Positions 51,896-62,046 of a DNA stretch of 64,000 nucleotides are shown one piece after another. The number at the start of each line of letters is the position of its first letter. Positions within the stretch are counted from its first letter, which is position 1. The notes below the pieces were generated by a model, which did not search any database, had not been told where the DNA came from, and saw nothing but the letters and a program-made list of their open reading frames with translations. Both the position numbers and the translations under genes were made by a program. The DNA comes from Bacillus sp. KH172YL63 (GTDB lineage Bacteria; Bacillota; Bacilli; Bacillales; Bacillaceae_B). The stretch covers positions 3,398,001 through 3,462,000 of the forward strand of contig NZ_AP022842.1 in NCBI RefSeq assembly GCF_011398925.1, in the 5' to 3' direction.

Positions 51896-53612
51896 TTTCT
51901 CTCGTCGTCATTTCCCGGGAAACAAAATTCCACAATTTCCGATGATTTGCTACATTTATTTCTCTATTTGTCATGACTTCAATGATGTTGATCCCACGTC
52001 TCTGATCGGCTTCCTCAAGTGCCGGCAGGAATTCTTCCTCAGCCGTGACTTGGATAAACCCGGCCCCATACAGTTTTGCAGCATGGGCAAATTCCAGATC
52101 CATCGGTGTCCCGAACAGGTCTTCGAAATGATCCGGTTCTTTTGCTTGCGGAAGATAGGAGAATATTCCCCCACCATTATTATTCATCACAATGATCGTC
52201 ATATTCAGTTGATATTTCCTCGCGGTAAGCAGTCCGTTCAAATCATGGAAAAAAGCCAGATCCCCAATTAGAAGGTACATAGGATCATGTTTCACACTCA
52301 TTCCGAGAGCCGTGGAGACGACGCCGTCAATTCCGTTGGCACCCCGATTGGCGTAAATGGACTGTGAAAGGTCATTTGTAAAGAAAAACGTATCAACGTC
52401 CCGGATCGGCATGCTGTTACTGACAAACAGTGCCGCCTTTTCAGGGAGATGCTGAAGGAGCTGATGAACCGCCTGTCCTTCATCCCATTCCCGATGGCCT
52501 TGAAGCAGCAGTTCCTTCGTTCCAATATTTACGTCTTTCCATTTTCTCATCCAACTTCCTTCTCTTGAAGGAAGTCCCATGAAACTTTCACAAAACAGTC
52601 TTTCACTGCAGTGAATATAATCGGTCCCTCTTGCGGTCGGGTCCTGCCAGTCCTCTCCCTTGCTTACAATCCATGTGGGGATGTCATCACAGTCTTTCAA
52701 AAATAACATCAGGGCCTTCGACACCGGCATCGCACCAAAACGGATGACTGCATCTGGACGAAGCGCTTCCTTCAGCTCATCTATCCTTAGAAACGTATCA
52801 TAAGCATCCATCACGTGTTCTTTGTCGTGCTCCCCGCTTCTTAAGAAACTGAGGGGATCAGCGACAATCGGCATTCCGTACCGTTTGGCAAATTCGGCAA
52901 TCGATGAAACGGCATCCTGATTAATCCCCGGACCACAAATGATCAGTCCCCGCTCACATCCCGACAGCTTCTGTTGCAGTTCCTCGACTAATTCGGGCGA
53001 CAGGTGCACGTCCCCATGATGGACCTTCTTCCCATGTACATCACTGAACTCAACCTTGTTTAAATCTGGAATGAGCGGTTCCCGGAACGGAAAGTTAAAA
53101 TGGACCGGTCCCTGAGGATGCACTTTTGATATGGACACTCCCCGGGCGGCAGATGACCTTGCATACCGGAGCATGGAAGGAGTCATTTCCGGCAACGCCA
53201 TATCGGTGGACCACTTGACATGCTTCCCGTACAAGTCAATTTGATCGATTGCTTGCGGCGCTCCCACCTCCCTCAATTCATGAGGGCGGTCTGCTGTCAG
53301 GACAATCAGCGGTATCCGTGAATAGCGGGCTTCGATGATCGCCGGGTAGTAATTGGCCCCGGCGGTTCCTGAACTGCATAGAAGGGCGACCGGTTTGTTT
53401 TGTGCCTTGGCCATTCCAAGTGCAAAAAATGCTGCCGAACGCTCATCTACATTGATATATGTCTTCACTTTTGGATGATGGGCGAATAATAACGCCAAAG
53501 GAGTAGAACGAGAGCCAGGGCTGATGACTACTTCGTCTACTCCATTTCCAACCATTTCTTCAATGAAAGCTGCTAAATAATGGGTTAATCTCTCTTGATG
53601 TTCCTCATTCAT
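51864..53612 (-). CDS. menD: SEPHCHC synthase (menaquinone biosynthesis MenD)
   Basis: A 582-residue thiamine-diphosphate enzyme joining isochorismate and 2-oxoglutarate. The N-terminal EEMVGNGVDEVVISPGSRSTPLAL, with the catalytic Glu in VDERSAAFFALG, and the ThDP/metal motif LIGDLAFFHDLNGLL...NNNGGGIFSYLP are intact. It overlaps menF by 8 bases and menH by 32, which shows tight coupling. Full length. Confidence 0.95.
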   Translation of the reverse strand: MNEEHQERLTHYLAAFIEEMVGNGVDEVVISPGSRSTPLALLFAHHPKVKTYINVDERSAAFFALGMAKAQNKPVALLCSSGTAGANYYPAIIEARYSRIPLIVLTADRPHELREVGAPQAIDQIDLYGKHVKWSTDMALPEMTPSMLRYARSSAARGVSISKVHPQGPVHFNFPFREPLIPDLNKVEFSDVHGKKVHHGDVHLSPELVEELQQKLSGCERGLIICGPGINQDAVSSIAEFAKRYGMPIVADPLSFLRSGEHDKEHVMDAYDTFLRIDELKEALRPDAVIRFGAMPVSKALMLFLKDCDDIPTWIVSKGEDWQDPTARGTDYIHCSERLFCESFMGLPSREGSWMRKWKDVNIGTKELLLQGHREWDEGQAVHQLLQHLPEKAALFVSNSMPIRDVDTFFFTNDLSQSIYANRGANGIDGVVSTALGMSVKHDPMYLLIGDLAFFHDLNGLLTARKYQLNMTIIVMNNNGGGIFSYLPQAKEPDHFEDLFGTPMDLEFAHAAKLYGAGFIQVTAEEEFLPALEEADQRRGINIIEVMTNREINVANHRKLWNFVSREMTTRENGDQFDSSYQ

Positions 53613-55008
53613 ACACGTTTCCCCCTAATGCACGGAGCATCGGCCGAAATTTCATCTGTGTTTCTTTGAATTCACTTTCAGGCTGTGAATCCGCTACGAT
53701 CCCACATCCTGCGTAAAGATAAGCTTTATCGTTTTGAAGGAGGCCGGAGCGGAGTGCAACGGCATATTCCCCATTCCCGTAAGCGTCGATCCATCCTACA
53801 GGACCTGCGTATAAGCCCCGGTCCATTTTCTCTTCTTCCCTGATTACCTGCATCGCTTTATCCCTCGGCACCCCGCCTAAAGCTGGGGTCGGATGCAGCT
53901 GTTCGATCAGGTTCAGAAGCGATGTATGACGGGAAGCCTGTCCGATGACCGGCGTATATAAATGTTGTATATCTTTCAGTTTCATCAATTGAGGTGATTC
54001 CGGAATCGATAGTTCGTCACAGAACGGAGAAAGGGCCGCTTTGATGCTTTCGACCACCAGCTGATGCTCATAACGGTTCTTCTCATCGTGCATGATTTCT
54101 TCTCCAAGCGCTTCATCGCTTTCCAACGTCTCTCCCCGGGCAATTGAACCGGCTAAACAAGTAGAAAGGATTTCTTCTCCCGTCTTCTTAACAAGCCGTT
54201 CTGGCGTTGCCCCGATGAAGCAGCTGGCATCTCTTTCAAAACTGAACACAAAGCTGTCGGGCTGCTGCTTCCATAAGTTGTCCAATACGAAATCGGATGG
54301 AATGTCCCGGTCAAAGGATATCTCACATTTCCGGGCAAGGACTACTTTATCCATCTCACCCTTCTTTAACCGATCCACCACATTCTGGACTGAATTCATC
54401 CATTCCCCCGGCCTGATATCCTTATTTGCCACCCATTTTGGGCGTCGGGGCGTGTCTGGATTCATCGCCATTTTTAACAGTTCATCTTTCTTTTTGAGCC
54501 GTTCATGGAATACACCTTCATCTTCATCCGGGTGACAAATATGATTAATCGTGATGTAAGTGGCCTTCCCGGGCTTTGTCAGCATGAATACAGGTAATTG
54601 AAACGTTCCGTCTGAGAACGGCTCCCATTCGCTTCCACTCTCCGTCAGCGGATCGAAGCTGAAGCCGCCAAACAGTACGGGACCGGTGCCGGCACACTCC
54701 TCTTCCGTCACAATGAGCGACTCACCGATAAAGCGCTTCCACTCATTCTCGACTGTGAAAAATCGTTCTTTGCTCCCTGACTTCAGGATATGAGCGGTTC
54801 CAAGCCCCACGAGCGCAATCGTATGGTCACGGTCCTTCCATAAGAAACGCTCTCCATGAAAAGAACTTCCTCCATAATAGAAAGAAAGAGGATCCACTGC
54901 ATCGACTTCCTCCACTATACTGAGAAGAACGGGGCGATCTATTTGTTTAGCCTTCATTTTGGCTGTATCATATGCTTTTTCAATATTGGTTTTGTGAATG
55001 GTAACCAA
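53605..55008 (-). CDS. menF: Isochorismate synthase
   Basis: A 467-residue chorismate-binding enzyme that converts chorismate to isochorismate, the first committed step to menaquinone. The C-terminal chorismate domain shows KVVLARK, FIGATPERLVKK, AGSIARG, EIMHDEKNRYEH and HPTPALGGVPRDKA, followed by YAGPVGWIDAYGNGEYAVALRSG. The start is TTG 55008, seven bases after GGGGGAA; the ten codons above lack a site. First gene of the men operon. DhbC-type siderophore paralogues are excluded by context. Confidence 0.93.
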   Translation of the reverse strand: MVTIHKTNIEKAYDTAKMKAKQIDRPVLLSIVEEVDAVDPLSFYYGGSSFHGERFLWKDRDHTIALVGLGTAHILKSGSKERFFTVENEWKRFIGESLIVTEEECAGTGPVLFGGFSFDPLTESGSEWEPFSDGTFQLPVFMLTKPGKATYITINHICHPDEDEGVFHERLKKKDELLKMAMNPDTPRRPKWVANKDIRPGEWMNSVQNVVDRLKKGEMDKVVLARKCEISFDRDIPSDFVLDNLWKQQPDSFVFSFERDASCFIGATPERLVKKTGEEILSTCLAGSIARGETLESDEALGEEIMHDEKNRYEHQLVVESIKAALSPFCDELSIPESPQLMKLKDIQHLYTPVIGQASRHTSLLNLIEQLHPTPALGGVPRDKAMQVIREEEKMDRGLYAGPVGWIDAYGNGEYAVALRSGLLQNDKAYLYAGCGIVADSQPESEFKETQMKFRPMLRALGGNVYE

Positions 55009-55311
55009 TTGAATTCCCCCAAACAAAATCACGTACAAACGTCAAACTTATTTTAAGATACACCTGTCTTTATGGTGTGTCAACGAAGTATAAGACTTGT
55101 TTACACTATTTATCCTTATTATATATAATAAACCCTTTTTCCCCTTTTGAGAAACCAAAAGCGTTGTAAAAGTCCTCATTTACTGGAAAATAGCACCTTC
55201 ACCGATTTGTAAAAAATGATTGACAGTCCCCTGCCCTTTACCTACACTTTAATCTGTAAAGGAATTGTAATGTTTTCTGAAAATTCCTTATTGTGTAAGG
55301 GAGAGAGAGAG
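55009..55311. other. Divergent promoter region between menF and menA
   Basis: A 303-base gene-free region. A clear menA promoter is marked separately. AT-rich segments near 55095-55135 (TTGTTTACACTATTTATCC) may hold further promoter elements. No RNA structure or ORF with a ribosome site is evident. Confidence 0.5.
55220..55248 (+). promoter_or_regulatory. Sigma-A promoter of menA
   Basis: TTGACA (55220-55225) and TACACT (55243-55248) with 17-base spacing, about 64 bases before the menA start. Confidence 0.75.
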
Positions 55312-56235
55312 ATGGAACAACAAGCATCCAACGTGTTGGAATCAGATAAAGGCTGGAAGATCTGGTGGCAGCTGACGAGGCCACACACACTGACCGCGGC
55401 ATTTGTGCCTGTTTTACTCGGTACTGTACTCGCGCTTCAATTTACAAAAGTGAACGTACTGCTTTTTGCGGCCATGTTGATTGCATGCCTGCTCATTCAG
55501 GCAGCCACCAATATGTTCAATGAATACTATGACTTTAAACGGGGGTTGGATACAGAGCATTCTGTCGGAATCGGTGGAGCCATCGTCCGCAATGGTGTCA
55601 AACCGTCGACGGTCATCAATCTGGCTTTCGCCCTCTACGGCGTTGCCTTGCTGCTAGGGATCTATATATGCCTCAACAGCACATGGCTGCTGGCACTCAT
55701 AGGTATAGTGTGCATGGCGGCAGGGTACTTTTATACTGGGGGACCGATGCCAATTGCCTACACGCCTTTTGGCGAACTTGTAGCCGGGTTCTTTATGGGC
55801 GTCGTGATCATCCTCATATCTTTTTACATCCAGACCGGCTATATCAATGCAGACAGCGTATTGATCTCAATTCCGGTATCGATCCTGGTTGGCGCGATCC
55901 TGCTTGCCAATAATATCCGGGACCTGGATGGAGACAAAGAAAACGGACGCAAGACGATTGCCATCCTTGTAGGAAAAAAGGGCGCGATCATCCTGTTGGG
56001 GGCCATGTTCTTCGTTTCTTACGCCTGGATCATCGGTCTGGTCGTTTCGGGGATTTCTTCCCCCTGGGTATTCGTGACATTCTTAAGCATCCCTAAGGCA
56101 GTCAAGGCCACGAAGGGATTCATCGGCAAATCACAGCCGCTTGAAATGATGCCTGCCATGAAGGCAACTGCCCAAACGAATACAATCTTTGGATTCCTCT
56201 TATCCATCGGATTATTACTTGCATACTTGTTCTAA
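55312..56235 (+). CDS. menA: 1,4-Dihydroxy-2-naphthoate polyprenyltransferase
   Basis: A 307-residue UbiA-family membrane enzyme with eight or nine helices. The first Asp-rich motif is NMFNEYYDFKRGLD (NxxxDxxxD) and the second is NNIRDLDGDKENGRKT. It joins the prenyl tail to DHNA and makes demethylmenaquinone. AAGGGAGAGAGAGAG precedes ATG 55312; 32 upstream in-frame codons span the promoter. It is divergent from the other men genes. Confidence 0.95.
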   Translation: MEQQASNVLESDKGWKIWWQLTRPHTLTAAFVPVLLGTVLALQFTKVNVLLFAAMLIACLLIQAATNMFNEYYDFKRGLDTEHSVGIGGAIVRNGVKPSTVINLAFALYGVALLLGIYICLNSTWLLALIGIVCMAAGYFYTGGPMPIAYTPFGELVAGFFMGVVIILISFYIQTGYINADSVLISIPVSILVGAILLANNIRDLDGDKENGRKTIAILVGKKGAIILLGAMFFVSYAWIIGLVVSGISSPWVFVTFLSIPKAVKATKGFIGKSQPLEMMPAMKATAQTNTIFGFLLSIGLLLAYLF

Positions 56236-56242
56236 TCATATT

Positions 56243-56276
56243 GAGTCGACCTTCAAAGCGGTCGGCTCTTTTTTTA
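56243..56276 (+). terminator. Intrinsic terminator of menA
   Basis: GAGTCGACC and GGTCGGCTC flank eight bases and are followed by seven T residues. Confidence 0.8.
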
Positions 56277-56353
56277 TGTTTTAACACGGGCACTTTCGGA
56301 TAAAGTATGGTTAGTACACTATTTAAGCGAACATAATGAAGGATGTGAAGAAA

Positions 56354-57106
56354 TTGCTAAAAGACAGCCAAATACAAACATTGAAACAGGAATTGGTTCA
56401 ACAGCAAAAGCAGCTACAGGAGCATTTACATCAGGATTTAGATAACCTTCACCATACAAATGAACGTGATAACTCAGGTGAACTTTCCCTATATGATAAT
56501 CATCCGGCCGATATGGGCACTGAATTATATGAACGGGAGAAAGATTTCGCCATCGATGACCATGCAAAACTGGAATTAAATAAGATCCAACATGCACTCG
56601 AGGCAATCAGTGAAGGAAGCTACGGCACGTGCAAAGAATGCGGCGGCGACATTCCCTATGAAAGGCTCGAAGCGATCCCGACGACCCTTTACTGCAAGGA
56701 TCATACACCTGAACAATCGATCATCGAAGACCGGCCGGTGGAGGAAGATGTACTGCAGCCCCCTGTCGACAATGAATTCAGGCACGAAACAGACGGAAAC
56801 GTCCGGGATGACCAGGACAGCTTCCAGGAAGTTGGCAGGTTCGGGACGTCAGAAACCCCATCTGACTTTGAGGGGGATTATGAAGATTACTCGGAAATGT
56901 ATCAGGATGATGATGCATCAGAGGGATTCACAGAGGACTACGAATCATTCGTCGGAACCGATATGGAAGGCACGAACCGAAAGACCTTCCCTTCGAAGAC
57001 ACATGAAGAATACGAAGATATGCTCGACGACAACGATCTGGAATCCCCTCTTGGCGATATTCCGTATAAAGATGGGGACAGCTATGTATCGGATAAGAAG
57101 AAATAA
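56354..57106 (+). CDS. yteA: DksA/TraR-type zinc-finger protein YteA
   Basis: A 250-residue acidic protein. An N-terminal coiled coil (QIQTLKQELVQQQKQLQEHLHQDL) is followed by the YteA signature GELSLYDNHPADMGTELYEREKD and a zinc-finger-like CKECGGDIPYERLEAIPTTLYCKDH near 92-116. The fourth Cys of a DksA finger is His here. A long acidic tail (about 130-240) is unusual for DksA itself but typical of YteA. TTG 56354 (MLKDSQIQTLK), nine bases after GAAGGA, aligns with remembered B. subtilis YteA and is preferred to ATG 56336, which has no ribosome site. Function unknown. Confidence 0.85.
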   Translation: MLKDSQIQTLKQELVQQQKQLQEHLHQDLDNLHHTNERDNSGELSLYDNHPADMGTELYEREKDFAIDDHAKLELNKIQHALEAISEGSYGTCKECGGDIPYERLEAIPTTLYCKDHTPEQSIIEDRPVEEDVLQPPVDNEFRHETDGNVRDDQDSFQEVGRFGTSETPSDFEGDYEDYSEMYQDDDASEGFTEDYESFVGTDMEGTNRKTFPSKTHEEYEDMLDDNDLESPLGDIPYKDGDSYVSDKKK

Positions 57107-57107
57107 T

Positions 57108-57139
57108 AAAAACGCTGGGGTGCATCCCCCAGCGTTTTT
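57108..57139. terminator. Bidirectional intrinsic terminator
   Basis: AAAAACGCTGGGG and CCCCAGCGTTTTT flank a short loop, between yteA and convergent glgP. Confidence 0.85.
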
Positions 57140-57141
57140 CA

Positions 57142-59556
57142 TTACTTGATCAAACTTCCCTCGGCAATTCCCCAAATGCCCTTCGCATACTCCTCAATCG
57201 TCCTGTCACTGGAGAAATAGCCCGAGTTGGCGATGTTCTGCAGGCACATACGGGACCAGTGCTCCTTATTCTCATACGCCTTCCCGGCCTGTTCATGAAC
57301 CCTCACATACGAATCGAAATCCCTCAGTACAAAGAATTGATCATTCTCAGTCAATAACGAATCGTAAATGGCTTCAAAATGATCCCCTGCATCCGGCAGC
57401 GTATCATCGATCAGCTGATTCAGCACCTTTTTGATGCGGGCATCATAGTGGAAATACTCCATGGCATAATAGCCGCCATGATGCTGATATTTCATCACTT
57501 CTTCAGCAGTCAGTCCGAAAATGAATATATTTTCTTTCCCAACCTGTTCTAAGATTTCAATATTGGCACCGTCCAGCGTGCCGATTGTCAATGCTCCGTT
57601 CATCATGAACTTCATGTTCCCTGTCCCTGACGCCTCTTTGCTCGCCGTCGAAATCTGTTCAGACAAATCGGCTGCCGGTATGATTTCTTCGGCTAACGAG
57701 ACCCGGTAATTTTCCAGGAACACGACTTTGATGCGGTCCTTTACGAGTGGATGATCATTCACTAGATCCGCGACTGAATGGATCAGTTTAATGATTTTCT
57801 TCGCGTAATAATAACCCGGGGATGCCTTTGCCCCGAAAATGAACGTCCGGGGATGAAAGTCAAATGATGGGTCTTCCACACATCGATTGAAAAGATGGAG
57901 GATGTGCAGTACATTCATGAGCTGACGCTTATATGCATGCAGCCGCTTCACCTGGATATCAAAGATCGATGTCGGATCAACTACGATCCCATTGCTTTCA
58001 AGGATCCGGTTAGAGAGCTTTCGTTTATTCTCCTGCTTCACTTCATATAATTCCTTCAGGAAACTGGAATCATGGTGATACTCTTTCAGCTTCGCAAGCT
58101 TTGCAGGGTCCTTGATCCACCCGTCCCCAATGGAGGATGTAATCAGATTCGAAAGCGATTGGTTGCTGTTGAGCAGCCATCTCCTGTGGGTGATTCCGTT
58201 CGTCTTGCTATTAAATTTATTAGGATAAAATTGATAAAATAAGTTCATTTCCCTTTGTTTTAAAATTTCCGTGTGAATTTTAGCAACGCCGTTCACACTG
58301 AAGCTTCCGACTATGGCAAGATGGGCCATTTTCACCTCGTCATGGGAGATGATCGCCATCTCTTCGATTCGATGCCATTCCCCCGGATATTCTTCCCACA
58401 GCTCCTTGCAGAACCGCTCATTGATTTCATTCACGATCATGTGGATGCGGGGCAGGAGGGGCTGAAATAAGCGAACCGGCCACCTTTCAAGCGCTTCCGA
58501 CAGCGTTGTATGATTCGTATAGGCGAAAGTTTTCGTCGTGATTTCCCATGCCTCTTCCCACTCAAATGCATATTCGTCAAGCAGGACCCTCATCAATTCC
58601 GGGATGGCAAGGACCGGATGTGTATCATTGATGTGAATGGAGATATTTTCATGCAGGTCTTTCAGCTCCCCATTACGGTACAAGTAGGAATCCAGAATGG
58701 AGCGGATGCTTGCCGCTACAAGGAAATACTGCTGTTTCAAGCGCAAGATCTTCCCTTCATCATGGGTATCATCGGGATAGAGGAATTCGGTGATTGCCTC
58801 CGTATCACGCTTATACTTCATCATGTCTTTCCCTGCTTTATAAGCAGCAGGCTCGGCACTCCATAAACGAAGGGTATTGACCGTCGACGTTTCATGGCCC
58901 ACGACCGGCATATCATACGGCACAGCCGCTACGATTTCTGCATCCACATGCCGGAATTTCAACACACCATTTTCGGTAAAGGACTCCACCTTCCCCCAGA
59001 ATGGCACTTCGACGGTCAGATCCGATTTCCGGACTTCCCATACATGACCATGACGGAGCCACTGCTCTGGAAGCTCCATCTGAAACCCATTCACAATCTT
59101 TTGTTCAAACAATCCGTGCTTATAACGGATGCCGTACCCGTGTCCAGGCAGATTAAGAGATGCGAGAGAATCAAGGAAGCAGGCAGCCAACCGTCCCAGT
59201 CCACCGTTTCCTAATCCTGCATCATGCTCTACTTCTTCCATGTCGGCAAGATCGATTCCAAGGTCTTTCAATCCTTTATCTACAACATCGTAGATCCCTA
59301 AATTCATCAGGTTTTGACGAAGCAGGCGTCCCAATAGAAACTCGATCGATAAGTAGTAGACCTGCTTTTGTTTATTGAAACGGTATTGTTCATTCGTATG
59401 GATCCAGTTCATCGAAATGTATTCCCGGATCAGGTGACCCAGCGTGAAATACTGATCCTGACTGCTGGACTCGGGGAACGTCTTACCGTACATCATTTCA
59501 AGCTTTTTCAGGAACATCTCCTTGAATTCAATCGGATCAGAAAACATGGCTTTCAC
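57142..59556 (-). CDS. glgP: Glycogen phosphorylase
   Basis: An 804-residue PLP enzyme releasing glucose-1-phosphate from alpha-1,4-glucan ends. The GLGNGGLGRLAACFLDS signature near 115 and the PLP-lysine region EASGTGNMKFMMNGALTIGTLDGANIEI are complete. The start at 59556 overlaps the end of glgA by 20 bases. Last gene of the glg operon, closed by a terminator. Confidence 0.96.
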   Translation of the reverse strand: MKAMFSDPIEFKEMFLKKLEMMYGKTFPESSSQDQYFTLGHLIREYISMNWIHTNEQYRFNKQKQVYYLSIEFLLGRLLRQNLMNLGIYDVVDKGLKDLGIDLADMEEVEHDAGLGNGGLGRLAACFLDSLASLNLPGHGYGIRYKHGLFEQKIVNGFQMELPEQWLRHGHVWEVRKSDLTVEVPFWGKVESFTENGVLKFRHVDAEIVAAVPYDMPVVGHETSTVNTLRLWSAEPAAYKAGKDMMKYKRDTEAITEFLYPDDTHDEGKILRLKQQYFLVAASIRSILDSYLYRNGELKDLHENISIHINDTHPVLAIPELMRVLLDEYAFEWEEAWEITTKTFAYTNHTTLSEALERWPVRLFQPLLPRIHMIVNEINERFCKELWEEYPGEWHRIEEMAIISHDEVKMAHLAIVGSFSVNGVAKIHTEILKQREMNLFYQFYPNKFNSKTNGITHRRWLLNSNQSLSNLITSSIGDGWIKDPAKLAKLKEYHHDSSFLKELYEVKQENKRKLSNRILESNGIVVDPTSIFDIQVKRLHAYKRQLMNVLHILHLFNRCVEDPSFDFHPRTFIFGAKASPGYYYAKKIIKLIHSVADLVNDHPLVKDRIKVVFLENYRVSLAEEIIPAADLSEQISTASKEASGTGNMKFMMNGALTIGTLDGANIEILEQVGKENIFIFGLTAEEVMKYQHHGGYYAMEYFHYDARIKKVLNQLIDDTLPDAGDHFEAIYDSLLTENDQFFVLRDFDSYVRVHEQAGKAYENKEHWSRMCLQNIANSGYFSSDRTIEEYAKGIWGIAEGSLIK

Positions 59557-60982
59557 TCCTCAATACCAAGTCAGCATATAATTGATTATATTTGAAAGCT
59601 GATTGAGCCCAACTATAATCCTTATTCATGGCGGTCCGTACAATATGATTCCATGTTTCCGGGTCATTGTGATAGATCGACAGGGCTCTTCGATAGGTGA
59701 AAAGCATGTCGTGGGCATTGAAGTTCTTGAAAGAGAAACCATTCCCGGTTTTCGTCTCTTCATTATAAGACTCCACCGTGTCGTTCAGTCCACCTGTCTC
59801 CCTGACCAGAGGAAGTGCACCATAACGCATCGCAATGAGCTGCCCCAATCCGCACGGCTCAAATTTGGAAGGCATGAGGAATAAGTCACTGGCGGAATAA
59901 ATCTCCTTTGCGAGGTCTTCATTAAAGCCGATCTGCACCCTCACTTTTTCTGGATATGTCCACTCCATCTCCCTGAAGAATTGTTCGAACTCCCAATCCC
60001 CTGTTCCAAGAAGGACAAACTGAACATTCTCCTGAAGTATTTCATGAAAGACTCCCCTTACTAATTCCAATCCTTTCTGGCTTGTTAACCTTGAAATGAT
60101 TGATACAAGGGGGATTCCTTCATTCTCCTCAAGCCCCAGCCTTTTTTGCAGGTGACACTTCGCCTGCTTCTTCCCATTGAGATTTCCGCTGAAGTAAGGG
60201 AATTGTCCATCATCAGGATTATACATTTCATCATCGATCCCATTCAGGATACCGGTCAATTGATGATAACGCTGACCAAGGATATCATGAAGCTTTTCCC
60301 CGTAATAAGGGGTCAGGATTTCCTCCTTGTATGTAGGGCTTACCGTGGTGACGAAATCAGAGGAAATCAGTGCCCCCTTCATAAAGTTCATGTTTCCGTA
60401 AAATTCCAGGTATTCATGATGAAAATATTTATCATGAATGCCTAAAAGGTCTGTCATGACCTGTTTAGGATAGATCCCCTGGAACTGGAGATTATGAATG
60501 GTGAATATGCTCCGGATGAACGAATACCCTGGTCTCTCCTGATACTCTGTACGGAGCAGGAAAGGGATCATCCCTGTATGCCAGTCATGGCAGTGGATCA
60601 CATCCGGATAGAAATCAAGGACGGCGATCCCTTCCAATACCGCTCTTGTAAAAAAGGCAAAACGCTCTCCATCATCAAAATAACCGTATAAACGGTCCCG
60701 TTTGAAATAATATTCATTGTCCACAAAGTAATACGTGACGCCATGTTCACTGTATTCTTCGATTCCACAATACTGGCTGCGCCAGCCGACCGAGACGAAG
60801 AACTCTTTCTTCTTCTTCATCTTTGAGCGGTATTCTTGGGAGATCCCGCCGTACTTTGGCAGGATCACCCTGACATCCGTCCCGAGACTCCTTAATTCCT
60901 TTGGCAAAGCCCCGGCTACATCCGCCAAGCCGCCGGATTTAACGAAAGGGACACACTCAGATACTACAAATAAAACCTTCAC
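59537..60982 (-). CDS. glgA: Glycogen synthase (ADP-glucose)
   Basis: A 481-residue GT5 glycosyltransferase. The N-terminal KSGGLADVAGALPKEL (KxGGL, ADP-glucose binding) and the C-terminal MPSKFEPCGLGQLIAMRYGALPLVRETGGL segment are both intact. It elongates alpha-1,4-glucan with ADP-glucose made by GlgC/GlgD. Its start overlaps the glgD stop by 4 bases, showing translational coupling. Confidence 0.96.
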   Translation of the reverse strand: MKVLFVVSECVPFVKSGGLADVAGALPKELRSLGTDVRVILPKYGGISQEYRSKMKKKKEFFVSVGWRSQYCGIEEYSEHGVTYYFVDNEYYFKRDRLYGYFDDGERFAFFTRAVLEGIAVLDFYPDVIHCHDWHTGMIPFLLRTEYQERPGYSFIRSIFTIHNLQFQGIYPKQVMTDLLGIHDKYFHHEYLEFYGNMNFMKGALISSDFVTTVSPTYKEEILTPYYGEKLHDILGQRYHQLTGILNGIDDEMYNPDDGQFPYFSGNLNGKKQAKCHLQKRLGLEENEGIPLVSIISRLTSQKGLELVRGVFHEILQENVQFVLLGTGDWEFEQFFREMEWTYPEKVRVQIGFNEDLAKEIYSASDLFLMPSKFEPCGLGQLIAMRYGALPLVRETGGLNDTVESYNEETKTGNGFSFKNFNAHDMLFTYRRALSIYHNDPETWNHIVRTAMNKDYSWAQSAFKYNQLYADLVLRSESHVF

Positions 60983-62007
60983 GAATTCATCAGCGCTCCT
61001 TGAATCATCCCTTTACGAATGACGATTGGATTGTTTGGATCTCCGATAAGCTTTACACCATCTTCCACTTTCACGTCTTTATCCAAGATCACATTCTCTA
61101 GTACACAGTTATCTCCAATTTGACTCTTTTGCATAATGATGCTGTTGAAAATCGCTGTATTTTTGCCGACTTTCACGGCACGGAACACTGTGGAATTGCG
61201 CACTTCCCCTTCAATGAAGCATCCATTGGCAATAATGCTGTTCTTGACGCTTGCTGCAGAAGTATACCGAGTCGGCGGCTCATCCTTCACTTTCGTATAA
61301 ACCGGGGAATCTTTCTTGAACAGCTCTTTCCAATAAGATAAATTCAGGAGCTTCATACTGGCTTCATAGTACTCTTCAATACAATCAATCGTCTGGACGA
61401 ATCCGTCATGCTCATAACCACAAACCTTTAGCCCGTTATCCATGTCATTCACAACATCTTGCATGCACGTATAGCGGGACTCCCTGCGCTCCTTGATCAA
61501 ATCAATCAGCGTGGAGGTCTTGACCAAATACATTTCCATCGATTTACCTTTATGTCGCATTTCAGTGATATCACATCCGATTCGCACATGTCGCTCAAGC
61601 ACCGGCTGAAAATCGATATTCGCCAATGTATAACAGTTGCTGATCAATGCGTACTCCTGGGTGCTCCGGTTGAAGTAGTCGAGATGATGGGCGAAATGAT
61701 TGAATGACCCCACACCCTCTTCATTTGCTTCAAGTCCAGGTGCCGGGAAGAAAAACAGCCCATCACGCTTCCGGTTCAGATCCCAGTTCTTCCCCGAGCC
61801 GAGATGGTCCATAAGGGAACGATACTGAAACTTCGGAAAAATGGCCACCGAACCGATATCAGAATTCACCATATTCGACAGAACAAAGTCGATCAAACGG
61901 TATCTCCCTGCAATCGGCAAAGCCGCTAATGAACGATGTAATAATAGATCTTCCAACGACTCGTAATAACTCGTAGCATCAATAACACCAAGCATTGTAT
62001 TTTTCAA
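60979..62007 (-). CDS. glgD: Glucose-1-phosphate adenylyltransferase regulatory subunit GlgD
   Basis: A 342-residue GlgC homologue. The N-terminal catalytic GGxGxRL loop seen in GlgC is absent (MKNTMLGVIDATSYYESLEDLLLHRSLAALP), which is the hallmark of GlgD. The C-terminal left-handed beta-helix (FIEGEVRNSTVFRAVKVGKN) is retained. In bacilli GlgD stimulates GlgC in a mixed complex. It lies 39 bases after glgC in the operon. Confidence 0.95.
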   Translation of the reverse strand: MKNTMLGVIDATSYYESLEDLLLHRSLAALPIAGRYRLIDFVLSNMVNSDIGSVAIFPKFQYRSLMDHLGSGKNWDLNRKRDGLFFFPAPGLEANEEGVGSFNHFAHHLDYFNRSTQEYALISNCYTLANIDFQPVLERHVRIGCDITEMRHKGKSMEMYLVKTSTLIDLIKERRESRYTCMQDVVNDMDNGLKVCGYEHDGFVQTIDCIEEYYEASMKLLNLSYWKELFKKDSPVYTKVKDEPPTRYTSAASVKNSIIANGCFIEGEVRNSTVFRAVKVGKNTAIFNSIIMQKSQIGDNCVLENVILDKDVKVEDGVKLIGDPNNPIVIRKGMIQGALMNS

Positions 62008-62046
62008 GATATTTCCTCCTCTTATGTTGTGATAATGATATTCGCC

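Noticed and set aside
51885..52271. 128-codon plus-strand frame within menD
   Set aside because: It is the antisense shadow of an intact menD with no ribosome site.
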